Shown piece after piece: positions 49,748 through 62,200 of a stretch of 64,000 nucleotides of DNA; the first letter of the stretch is position 1; each line of letters starts with the position of its first letter. Source of the DNA: Spirodela intermedia (Eukaryota; Streptophyta; Magnoliopsida; Alismatales; Araceae); the NCBI GenBank assembly GCA_902729315.2, contig LR746273.1:2328501-2392500 (forward strand), read 5' to 3'. The notes below the pieces were generated by a model, which worked only from the letters and a program-made list of their open reading frames with translations, did no database searches and was not told where the DNA came from. A program made the position numbers and the translations under genes.

Positions 49748-52700
49748 ATGAATCCCAGGGGCCTAAGCAGTGCAGCAAATACCTCTGCTCCTAGTGTTGG
49801 TGCGAGCTCAGTGATTACGGATGCCAACTCTGCACTCTCTGGCGGATCACACTTGCAGGGAAGTGGTGGCAGCATCAATGCTGACTTGTATCCGCGCCTG
49901 CCAGCGTCTCCATTGTCTTTCTCATCCAATATTTCTGGTTCATCCGTGATGGATTGCTCTTCAATCGTGCAACAATACCCCCATCAGGAGCAGGTGCGGA
50001 AACATGGGACTTCTACCGCTACATCTCAGTCATCGCCGCAAGAGATGAGCAATGTTTTGCAAGCGCACAAGAAACCTAGGTTTGATATGAGACACGAGGC
50101 TATTCTCCAGCGGCAGGTCGGTCAACAACTTCTGCAGAGACAGGACACCATACCGCAGCAGAGTGAGATCAATCCACAGATCCAAGCTCTCATCCATCAG
50201 CAGAGACTGCAACAACGACAGCAGCAGCAGCAGCAGCAGTCGCAGATGTTTCAGCCTCTTCCATTAATCCAACGTGCGCACATGCTGCAGCAGCAACAGC
50301 AGCATCAACAACAGCTGAACCAGCACCTGCAGCAGCAGCAACATCAGCATCAACAACAGCTGAGTCAGCATCTGCAGCAGCAGCAACAACAGCATCAACA
50401 ACAGCTGAGTCAGCACCTGCAGCAGCAGCAATCACCCCACGTCAGACATCCTTCTGATACTAATATATGTGCCCGCCGACTTATGCAGTACATTTATCAC
50501 CAACGTCATCGCCCACCTGTGAGTTGATGGTCGAAGTTGGATTTTGCTGTTTTTGTCGCATGAAGTTTCCTCAGCATCATATAAAATGCTGTATTTATTT
50601 CTTCCCCAGGAAAACAATATACTTTATTGGAGAAAATTTGTGAACGAGTACTATGCTTCAGGAGCTAAGAAAAGGTGGTGCTTGTCATTACATAATAATG
50701 TTGGCTGCCACACACTTGGCTCTTTCCCCCAGGTAGCTATGGTTTTCTTCCTTACTGCCTACACTATTCTTCTGTTGGCTCAGGGCGTTATTGAGTTCTG
50801 GTTATGAAGGTTCTGCATGCACATTCTCAGGTTGGGAAGACTATGCTAGATAAACATTCATAAACATGCATAGGGACGTGGGTGTAATTTTTTCCACACC
50901 ATGCTTGGATTGCGTTACATGTTTCCTGAATTTTTCTGCTGAATTGTTGCAGGATTCATGGCACTGCAACATATGCGGGTCTAAGTCTGGAAAGGGTTTC
51001 GGTTAGTAATTCCGTATTATGAGCCTGTTGTGGACTTGATTTCAAATTTACACTGTCATGAAGAAATTTTATTGATTCTTCTGAACATGTAATGCTAAAA
51101 TGCACGAATAGCTTTCAGTAAAAAGTGATTATAATGTCTCCTTACAAATGCTATTGAACTGTTCCTGTGCGTTTTGTGAGAGTTTGAAGTGGGATGGCAC
51201 GTTGGGAGATATTCTTATCCTTGTGTACCTTTTAGCACGAAGTTGGGTCTACCATTTTTGTGTGCCTAGTCTTTTGACTTTTCTTTTATTTTCTTCGCCT
51301 ATTGCTTCGTCAGAGTGGATTTTTTTCATTGTACTCTTAAGACACATACAAATTAGAAAAAGGTATCTGATGATTATTTTCCCTTTTATTGTTGAATATT
51401 CCTGATCTTGTCGTGCTATTTAAATGTATGCAATCACATCGCATTATGATACATACTTTGATATCTGTGTGGGTACGCATATCTGTTCGAGTCACTGCAA
51501 GTGTCAGATTTTATTTATGGAAGAGAAGAGGAGATTCATCAAATAACTGGTTATTATCAAATAATGGTTTTATCCTCTTGAAAAAAGTTACTCTTGATTT
51601 GTAATTTTTCGTTTGTTCGAAGGGCATATTTCCATTGCTTGTCATTTTATTTGGAGCATCCTTGTCGTACAAGGGATTTATGGTGTTTTATTTCATATGT
51701 TATGTTCTGGTGTTTACTTCATACCTCTTCCTGATTGCTTACGTCCTGGTGTATGATTAATGCTAATTTATGTGTTCTCTATGTGAACAGAGGCTTCTTT
51801 TGAAGTGCTTCCTAGGCTAAATAAAATAAAATTCGACAGTGGAGTCCTCGATGAACTTCTGTTTCTTGATCTGCCCCGAGAATCTAAATTACCATCAGAA
51901 ATGATGCTGTTGGAGTATGCAAAAGCTACTCTGCAAAGCATCCATGAGAATCTTCATGTTATTCAGGAGGGCCAACTACAAATCATATTTACAGCTGATT
52001 TGAAAGTAAGTGGTCTTAGGGATCTAGTACTCTGTTGAGTCACTGCATTTCCAGTGTACATGCCATACCTTCGAAGACAATTTGCATCTTCGAGGGTTAT
52101 TTTTCCAGTCAGTACAAATATTTCAAAGTGGTTTCTGGTCTTTGTAGCTGGGAAGCCATGATTCATCCTTTTTTTCTTCAGATATTGTCTTGGGATTTCT
52201 GCGTACGACGCCATGAAGAGCTTTTGCCTCGACGACTTGTAGCTCCTCAGGTGCTTTAGTTTTCTGGCCACACACCACTTACATGTTCCTCTACACTGAC
52301 TCTTTGTTTTGTGCAAAAGGTTCATCAGTTTATTTTCATTTTTCTCGGATAGCATTTCATGTTTGATCTTATGATCAGAGACTTTCATTCATTGAATGCT
52401 TGCTATTGAGAGACTACTATCTTTGAGGTTTCATAGCATGGGGATGCTTCCCCGTTGTTATATCAAATCATCCATCCCACATTCTTTACGCATTTTTAGC
52501 TTTCTAGAGTTCAATATTCTGACATTACCTTTTGAAGGTTGTAGTTTAACTGTGGGATTCTTTTTCCCACTTTTCTGCTCGTTTCCTGTAAAAAATAATT
52601 GTATTTCTTCCTATGTCGCCTGGGTTATACGAATCTCCTCATGGTACTCTGAAGAAGTCCTATGTTATCCTGTACAAATGTCATGCTACTTTCTCAACTA

Positions 52701-55629
52701 CGATTTCTTTGCTAGATAATTAACTCAGGCTGTCATGGTGAGACCATGTGATGATGATGTTGTCTTCATTTTCTTATTTGTATTCCTCTTTGCTGGGACA
52801 CGTGTTACCTCTGATATTTGTATCCTACGAAATGATGATCTTCTTCTTCCTGCACTCAATGGCTACCATGTCCAACGGTTAGTACCCTATGATTTTCTCT
52901 TAGCATGCACCAGTCACTGTTTCATTGCTCTGAGTGTTAGCTTTTTGGCTTCCTACTAGAGAGAGAACATTCTTTTACCATGAACTTGACCCGCAATTCT
53001 TAAACCATGCATAAAGAACTTTAATTTTCCGGACCATTATGATTTATGTTTAATTTTCTATTGGCCTGTTTGGTACTAGTTGTAATCATTTTCAGTTTAC
53101 TCTTAACATTTTGCAAGATTATTCTAGTTTTGTGTAGTGATTAACCACTACATTCCATTTATAGGTGAATCAGTTCGGGCAAGTTGCACAGAAGTATCAA
53201 AGTGGAGTATCTGAAAACGGATCTGCAGGGCTCTCCCCTCAGGATTTGCGAGCATACTTAAATATGTGAGTGAGCTGGGTTTTTAAATAGTGTGGCAGTG
53301 TTGGCTGAAGCCAATCAAATGAACAAAAGTTTTTTTCTAGCTCTCAGATTAAATCAAAATATTTTACAATGAGGCTACCTGCATTGCTTTTCTTTCCGTG
53401 TTCAAGTATAAACTTTCTTGTCGTCTTGATTGCCATGTGCGTTTACACGGTATTGCTCATACACTTGTACATTAATAGTTTCATGAAAGCATAGAAGCGT
53501 TTTATCGTAGGTTACTTCTAAATATTAAAAGTTTAAAAATGGGGTACTGGCCTCTTATTTTTAATCTAATATCAAAAATCTCTGTCACTGTAATGCAATT
53601 ATTTTGGTTTCCTGCAGAGTGATGAAACGGGGCATTTAGAGATAAGACCCTGCCCTGCTTAACTTGCCCTTTCCAAAGAGAATCATAGGGTCAGCTAAGC
53701 AAAGCTCATAACGTAGCATCAGCGCATCTCTCATATGTCAACTGTAACACTATTTCTGAGAAACTTTATCGGTGTTGCTATGTTGTATGGCTCGTACTCT
53801 CGTCCTCTTACAAGATATCTTTTTGATCGATTCCAATGAACTCCATGGATCAATTATATAATCTGATAGAACTGATGCAACATTCGATCCTGCCAATACG
53901 TCCTTTGCCAAAGCCCATTCATTGTAGCACTCCTAAGATACATTCTCATGTCACTAGCTTTTTCTTCTATTGCCTTTTCATTTCATTATCCTTTGGCTAC
54001 CGTAAGTTCTTCTGAATTGGCCACCTTCTGATGAAACCGATCGAGTTGCAAGTGATCACCTTTTCTCAAAAAATTATAATTTGACTTGCAAGCAATTTTG
54101 CAATAGATTTTTTGATTCTGTTAAGAAAACTAATCCGCCAAAATAATGTGCTTTTTTAGTTTGAACCAATCTGTTTTGTCAATCATCTTCTAAATGGAAG
54201 TCACACAAAACGCGAACCATCTATGGTTTTGGAAATCTGCATGAATGCCATCTAAGTCATGCGAACTTACTTTGAGTTGACATTTGGCATGGGTTCAAAG
54301 CCGTGGAAATTTGGCTGGTGACAGTCCAAAGAAATCCTCTTTCTTCAATAATGATGTTGATCCCTCTTTCAATCGGTTCATGTGTTTTTTTTTTTTGGTT
54401 GACTTATTTCAGAGAAGTAGGAATCCTCAATCTGATAATCGATGCAACCTGAGAAGCTTTTCAAATGTTTGGTATTATGGGGTTAATTACTTGCGATACT
54501 AAGCATCCTATACTGGATGCCCGTGCCTGTTCAATTCAGTTCCTCTGTATCACTTGATGGCTTGTTCTTACCAGTTTTCTAGGGGCCCAGTGAGGCCATC
54601 GGAACCGAATCGATCCATTGATTCCACCATATTGCTAAATGTAGTCATTTCTGCAGGTTCATGGTGGCGGGACGCCATCTAGCAAGAAGTCTTGAATCTC
54701 ACTCATTGAATGACTTGGGATTTTCTAGAAGATATGTGCGCTGCTTGCAGGTATTTGGCGTGGAATTAAATCCTTTATTTTCTCCTGTTTGACCATGTTT
54801 GCCATCATTCAACTGGTTTTATGGTCAACAGATATCAGAGGTGGTGAATTGCATGAAAGACTTGATCGACTTCAGCTGGGAGCAAAAGATTGGACCCATT
54901 GGTTCGTCCCTTTGTCGTTTGACCGCCGGAATTATTATTTTTTAATAATTATTTTCATTTATCCGTTGCTGTCATGTTCATCGTTTTTTTGTATAAATAT
55001 ATAAATACTTATTATTGTTTGAGGTAGATGCCCTCCACTGCTCCCTGTTATTGTTTCTATTTTTGGCAGAAATTAAATGCTGTTCTTTGTCATCTGCAGA
55101 GAGCTTCAGGAACTACTCTCATCATGCTGCGACCAGACGGCGGTCTGGCAGCTCAGTTCATCTCCCTGCTCCAGCTCCGGGATCTCTTAGGCCCACCCAG
55201 CAGCAGCTTCCGCAAGGTGGGGCAAATAGTCCATGGCCTCCTCCGGCCAACCTACCGCCGCAGCGGCACCAAGCGATTCAGCAGATGATGCAAGAGGTGA
55301 TGAACAGCCGAGGAGCGCCGCCGCAACGGTCTGCCGAGGGGGCTACTACCGCCGCCGCCACGGCCACCGCCGGCGATGGGAATCCTCCTGAGGGCGTATA
55401 CGGCGGCGGAATTGCTGGCAGCTCGGCGGCGAGGGTGCCACCAGAGCCTACTGGAAATGGCGGCGGGATGGTCTGGAGCAGGAACAGCAGCTTCAATTCC
55501 GTCTCCAGCAACCAGATGCCCGTTGACTTATTGCCAGCTGATGCCCATCTCCCTGACTTGATCCAGGAAATCTCCCAGGAGCTGCAGGATGGCGGATTGT
55601 TGACCGGTGACTGGGGATGGAATTCGTGA
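49748..55629 (+). CDS. SLK: SEUSS-like transcriptional corepressor (LDB family)
   Basis: SEUSS/SLK proteins are glutamine-rich adaptors that pair with LEUNIG-type Groucho corepressors in floral, embryo and stress programmes. Nine exons: 49748-50518, 50610-50732, 50953-51001, 51791-52005, 52182-52250, 53165-53265, 54657-54750, 54832-54901, 55100-55629. Phases agree, giving 673 aa. The N-terminus has VGASSVITDANSALSGG, a basic KKPRFD (108-113) and a polyQ region (151-228). The LDB/dimerisation domain runs ~240-500 (CARRLMQYIYHQR, LYWRKFVNEYYASGAKKRWC, GFEASFEVLPRLNKIKFDSG, RRHEELLPRRLVAPQVNQ, SLESHSLNDLGFSRRYVRCL). LDELL plus RRLVAPQVNQ favour SLK over SEU itself. The C-terminus ends in an acidic-amphipathic block with WGWNS. 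The C-terminal third is shorter than in Arabidopsis SLK1/2. The ATG upstream limit is inferred. Confidence 0.93.
50303..50432 (+). repeat. in-frame 45 bp repeat in polyQ region
   Basis: Three consecutive copies encode HQQQL-(N/S)-QHLQQQQ (residues 186-198, 201-213, 216-228), a local tandem expansion inside the SEUSS-like polyQ tract. Confidence 0.85.
53266..54656 (+). other. SEUSS-like intron 6
   Basis: 1391 bp between two phase-matched exons. An acceptor-like CCTGCAG near 53617 is followed by a quick stop and is not used here. No transposon recognised. Confidence 0.7.
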
Positions 55630-56263
55630 CGGCTGGAATGTCCCGCCGGTGTACAGTAACCTTTGACTTGGACCCACTCCCTCTGAAGAAAGTGAAGTAG
55701 GACGGGTCTAGGTTTGACTTTTCTGACCGCCGCGCTCCTGCCCGGCTCTGTGAGGTCTGTTAAGTCGAAGAACCAACCCGTTGACTTTCCACAGCCCGAA
55801 GCCACATTGGTGGGCCCTTCTTGCATGGGCTTTTCGTCTGACCGAAGAACGGCGGTGTTGTACTCCCTGGACTTTTTTCTATTTATGGTAAATTTCTCGA
55901 TGTCTTCGGGAAATTTCTACAAATATCTGGAGGGACCGAGTCGCCTGCCGCTGTTCTGCTGCAATATTGAACACCTACGAGTAATTGTTGGGGACAGATG
56001 CCAATGGTTAAGGGTGAGAGAGAGAGAGACAGTGATTGCCCGGTTCGAATTTGGGCCGAAGTCAATGAAAATCTTGGCTGGCCCAGTTTTGGACCGGGCC
56101 GGTCTTACCTGGGCCACTGACAGTAATGTCAGAAAAGATTTGGGGGCCGTTAGATTGCTGAGCCCGTTTATTTGCATCTGAATTTCCGTTGTGGCCTAGT
56201 TCTCTTGTACACGAGATCGGGACGGTGGGCGGGGAAGCAGACGGAGTGGAGAAAGCAGCAGGG
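55630..56263. other. SEUSS-like 3' UTR and PIG-U upstream
   Basis: 634 bp that must include the SEUSS-like 3' end and the PIG-U promoter and leader. No other gene seen. Confidence 0.6.
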
Positions 56264-59200
56264 ATGGCGGAGCGAAGGGAAGCAGGTGGTGGGATGGCGA
56301 CGACGGCCCGCTACTGGTTCTGGCTGGCGGCTGCTGTGCTGTTCCGGGTGGCGCTGATCGGCTTCTCTGGGAGCCTCAAGCTGGACACCCGCCCTGAGGT
56401 GGCGACGCCTCTTACCAGCATCCGCCGGCGTAGGGCCTTCTGCCATTGTTACCCCTCGCTAGTGATCTTTCGTGTATTTTTTGTGTTGCCATTAATTCGA
56501 GGATCTTGTGATTGTGGTGTACAGTGGCGGAAGGTTACTGGTTGAAGAAGTTGGGGATGTCCCCGTATTCAGGTTCGATCTCGTCTTTGTCCATCTGCTT
56601 CGGCTCTCTCCTGTTAATTGGGATAGGATTGCTTGCGCCATCGTTCGTCATTTTTTCTCCTTTATAATATCTTATAAATTAGTCAAAAAGCGTTCGCGTA
56701 TCAGGCTTAAGGTCCCATTCCCTTTGTGGCACGTGAACTGATCCGTATGGTGACTTCTCTCCCCGTTAGAAAAAATAGTCAATTCCATAGGTTTGTTATT
56801 CTTTAAGGTCGTTGCATGGATTTCAGAAGCTCCCTGATGGAGTAACTTTGTGTCGTCATTCATAGTTTGTGTCCCCAACTTCTACCCATTGTCGCTCTAA
56901 CGAGGCACTCGGACATTTTGGATCCATCATTTCAGATGGGTGCTTGACAACCGTGTTTTTATGTCTTTGCGTTCCGTTTTGATTGGTGGGACGTCTTTCA
57001 CGTCAGTTATTCGGATCTTCTTCTTATTACACTTCTTCTAGTAAGTTCAACATCGTATGTGGATAGAATTTTGGCCAGAGATTACTTTTTGCAATGATAA
57101 GTCAAACAGACAAAAGAAATGGAGTTGAAGATATACTGTGTATGACATAATGAGCGGATGAAGATATTACTCTAGTCTATGGTTTTTAAAAATGGGCAGC
57201 ACAGATCGGATCTGGAAAAATTGGATCATAATTTACCAGAACAAGTCCAGTGCTTAGCAATTTGGACTTGGAACTGCTGTTACCGTTGACCCCCGTCTCC
57301 ACCCGGGATAGAAATGAGCTTTACCATTATTGAACTGGTTTTTGCGCAAAATAAGCTTGTTTGCTTGCTCTATTTTGAAGCCTCCTTATCTGGACAGAAC
57401 GTTCCTTTTGCAATGCAAGGCCGTTCTTTCAGACAAGGATCAGTTCGTTTCATTATGTTCTACGATTTTGTTTATTTGGAAAAGACAGTCGATCCGGAAA
57501 AAAGACTGAGGAACCTTCTGAACAAGGCAACAACCGACAGTGGGTTCATACATGGGACCGAAAGAAGCGAAAGATGCAAAACTACTCTTTTCTATGGAGT
57601 TGTTCCGTTAATGAACTTTTCATTAATTTGCAGTTTAAGGAAAAAACCTCAAAAAAAGAAACAATATTTGCTACATTGAGAGTTTGAGATCCCAAATGCA
57701 CGACCACTCGCAATGATGCGTTATAGTTTTCAATGTTTGAAGGGTTGAAGCTTCCTCTGCTTGTGAACAATCTCCCTGGCCTACTGTGCTTGTTATCTCT
57801 TCTTCCCACTCACACTTATTTTTCATTTCACGATTGTCACCATTTGCAATATTCATACATGGCTGTTTTCTGTCCCTTGAATTATCTTATTATTAGGGGA
57901 TGGATGTAGCATGCTATCTGCTGCTATAGGACCGAATTTTTGAATTTTCTGTTCATTCCATTTGCTGGCTCTTCAGCTCTGGTGGATGAGGAGCTATCAG
58001 TTGATACTTACCTCAAAGAAAGTGCTCAAAGTCTCAGCTTTCCATTTATCAGTTGCACATCTATTGATATCTTCATGCTGTAATACGTTTTTTTCTTTAG
58101 CTCATTCCAACCTACTTTCTCAGTTATAGACCTGCTTTTATTTTATATGATGATAGCATCTCCTCTGCTACTTATTTTCAGGCTCTATGTATCATGGCTC
58201 ACCTCTTTTATTGGCAATTCTGGGGCCTCTGACTGCTAAAAGGTAATGCTCTCAAGTGATCGATGTATGTCTTTATATATGTTTGCATGCACTTTCCATG
58301 GTTATGATGTCATATCTACTTTGTACCGGGAAATATTGACTGGACTATTTTATTTGGTACAGGACTGAAGGTCGATCAGATTATCTATTTTGTGGGTAAT
58401 AACAGATTTGCCTTCATTTATTCTATCCTAGACCCATTGTTGATTTGCGTTATGTAAATCAGAAATTTCTGACATAAGAATACCTTGCACCGAGAGGCCT
58501 CCTGGTTCCAATTTTTGTCTTTCTTTCATTTTATTAATTTCTCTAGAAACCTTCTGTCCATTCATGTTTCTGAACTTATTTTATGGATGTCTCATTGATA
58601 TAATTATGTTCTGGTACACAGAATGATATTTGTAATGGCAGATTTTGTCACTGCTATGCTTCTCCGTTCAACTGGTAGGAAACTTCAATCGGGTTACAAG
58701 CAATTTTTAAGATCCGCAAAACATCCAAATCTGTTAGAGGCTTCAAGTAAGTCGTAAACGGGGATGAATTCTCATTTGTATATCATGTTATTGTCAAATT
58801 GGCAAACATGTACTGATGAAAATGTATTGTGATGCTGCATTAGCTTCCTTTGCAGAAATGCTTTCTTAGATTTGTCTCTCTCTCTCTGTTAGTTTGATAT
58901 CTTTTTTCTCCGTGTTGGAGACAGATGACCATTTATACCGTTTAGAAGATTAGAATTTGGAATTTCTATGATACAATACATTGTACTTATTTTATTTTCT
59001 AATTCCTATGTGTTGAATCATATGTCATTTAGAGGAATCTTGATGAACTAAATGATTTTATGCTACAATATAATATTCAACCGATGTTATTCATTGCAGT
59101 GTGATATCATTTGTGCTGCTTACAGGGAATGTGGATGCTGGTGAAGTAGCTTCGCTCATTTTTCTTTGGAATCCTATGGGAATACTTGCTTCTGTAGGGA

Positions 59201-62200
59201 TGTCAACGTCAGCAATTGACAATTTGATGGTCATCATTTCCCTGTACGGAGCATGCTCACGTAAGATATAAATAACTTTTCTTGATCCAATTCAGTTTAC
59301 ATTGATGTATATCCGTCAATCATATTTTCCTTTCTGAAGTGGTAATGTGTCTACGATGAATTCCTTTTACTATGTTAATGAAATATTGCTAAGCATCAAT
59401 ATTTTTCTGAAATGGTAATCATATTTTTCTTGTTAAGCATCAATAGAAATATTTCTTTGCCTTGATCTAAAGCTCCATTAGAAGCTTAAATGTAAGAAAG
59501 TACCCTTCATCGTTTCGCAGCAAAGTTTCTGACAGAGCAATGGGTTTGCGGATTCACTCTGATGGTTGAGTTCCTAGTGAAAGGTGGCAGGAACAAGCAG
59601 ATCTTTAGCTGGCTACTACACTGCATCCGGCCTCAGGAGTAAAAGAGTTTAATTATTACAGAACTACAGCAAATACGGGATGAGGCAACGGTTCCATAGA
59701 TTGTTATTCATAGCTTATAGGAAGCTAGCCTTCGTAAATCCCGTGGCAGACAATTGACTGGATGGATCGAAGGCAAAATCCAGTCATCTTATCGGTCGAT
59801 ATCCGCCTTACTGTTGTGACAATGAATCCCTAAGGAGTTTAATCAAAATGTCACATCTTTGTCTGCATCAGCATCCTCCAAACTGACATTAGTCAAACTA
59901 TTCGGTTTTGGGAGGAATGCTGGTTCACAGATGAAACGAAAAGATATTAAAATTGAGCAGATTGTATGATTTATCGTCTGATGGGGAATGACCTGTGTAT
60001 CATATCAGACAACAAGCTGAAGGTGCGTTTCATCGTAGAAGAAATAGTACTATCTTGAGAACTGAAAATCCAGTAATGATGCAGTAATTGTTCTTCCAAA
60101 ATCACTCTCCATTTAACTTAAGACAACGGAATCCTAAAATGGGAAATACAGGGTATATTTACGCTGAAACATTTTAGTAAATGCATTTTGGTGAGATTTC
60201 AAGTGGAAATTGTGTGGTTTAACCTGTAAAATCATTGGAATCCTTTTCTAAAGTGTCTGTGAATAAAGGCCATTTAATGATTGAGCTGGGTTCCAAAAAC
60301 TTGTGGAGCATCTATCCATAAAATGCAATGTTGTTTGCATAAGCTGGAAAATAATTTTCAAATTTTTCCTATTATATGGCAGGTACTGTGGAAACTTGTC
60401 TCATGTTATGCACTGGGGAAGCTGTCACTCGAAATTTGAGAGATCAGTGGACCATCCCATTACCATTAATGCGATTAATTATTTGAGAGGAAAGGAATCA
60501 AAGTTGGTTCATGAGAGGAAACCATTTTGGTTTTTCCCCGATCTAATAACTTTCCTTGATGACTGGCCATTGGTAATGGAGAAAAGGAAGTGCAATGTAT
60601 CATCTGTAATCAACAATACATCAAGGGATCAAAAGCCTACATAATCTCAATGGCTAGAGAGATCTCAAGGATTTGATATATTATTTTTTTCTCACATATG
60701 GTTTTGAGCATATTGTACCTATGCATTGTTGTTATTTTATGCCATTCGTCAGGATTTGGGAGTATATGCATGTCCTGTACATTAATTAACTGTTTGTGGT
60801 GGTGAATTGCAAGCCATCCCGCCTTGAAAATTGTTTGTGCATTTACTCTGAATTTCGTTGTTAAACATTTTTCAGGTTTGGTTCCGTTGTCTGCCTTTGG
60901 ATGGGCCATTGCAACTCACTTATCTCTTTACCCAGTAATTCTAATTATACCAGTACGTCCTTTGCTCTTATCTTATTTAATTGGAACGAAAGCATTGGTT
61001 CCTAAGGTCTGCTGCAGTACGCTATTGCTTTTCTAAAAGAAATTCTCTTTCAGGTAATTCTTTTATTAGGATATGGCCCTGATGCACCGCCAAAGAAATT
61101 GCATCTTCTGAAGAACCTCCAAGTTTCCCGGTTTTCATGGCGCCCGGTTATGACATTCATACTATGGGCATTCATCTGGTCAGCTTACGTACTAGCTTTA
61201 AGTAGCATTTCACTAGGAAAATTTGGTGGTCTTACAGAAATGTTTAAGAAGTAAGATCCTTGCTTCAGTTTCAGCTTTTCTGTTGTTGCCATTATGTATT
61301 TTTCTTGTGCATATTTACTGAGGGCACCGTAATAATTGTATTGTTAAATTGTTGTTAAGAGATGCAATGTACCTTTTTGTTTTATCTTTTAGCAATTAAC
61401 AACTGCCACGCCTCTGTGCCCTAGTGTTAGCCACTATAAAAACTATTTTATGTTTGTATGTGCACTATTTTTTTACTTGCTTGAATACCAAAATGTGGCC
61501 GAGGTACAATATTTCCAATTTCAGCTGCTAGTTTTTTGAGTACCGATGTAATGTCTTGGTCATTGTCAACTGCACTTTCGCAAATATTAACTCTGTCAAG
61601 TCATGTGGGGTAGTATCATTGTTTTATAAAATTGCATCTTCTTATGGAGGTACTTTTTTTAATTCGTTCATGAAAATTCAGAAAAGTGGATTCGATCAAA
61701 TCCCACTTGAATTGTGTACAGCACAAGTCTCAGTTTATCTTATAGTATGCTGTTTTCAACTGTAGAGAATAGGCAGTCACTCATTCTATGCTTCAAGTCA
61801 ATATTCAATACATCAAATCATCTTGAATCTCGTAGAAGGATTGATGTTTTCTTTCAAAGTTTGCGGGTTTCATGTTGGACTGGGTGAAAATCGTTTGCTA
61901 GTTATAGAGTGGAAATTTCTTAGACATGAAATGAGAGCAAAATTTCACTGGGATGGGTTCATGTAGATAGTGTCACTGCTTTCTGCAAATCTCCTTGGGG
62001 CACCAGAAGAGAAACTGTAATGAATTTATGATGTATGAGATGTATGAGCTTATATTTGTACACCTCTTTGGGGAGGAGCAATCAGTGATAGTAAGCTAGA
62101 AAGAATGTTTTTCGAGTTAGTAGAAGACTTGTTCTTTTTCTGTTCCTATGCATGATTGACTACTTCGTTGGGCATTTTCATAGAATATTTCATTCATACT

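Noticed and set aside
53600-53660. Acceptor-like CCTGCAG inside SEUSS-like intron 6
   Set aside because: Frame closes at once, and the conserved next exon is phase-matched at 54657.
57314-57679. 121-codon ORF in PIG-U intron 2
   Set aside because: Flanked by phase-consistent PIG-U exons, AT-rich, no domain.
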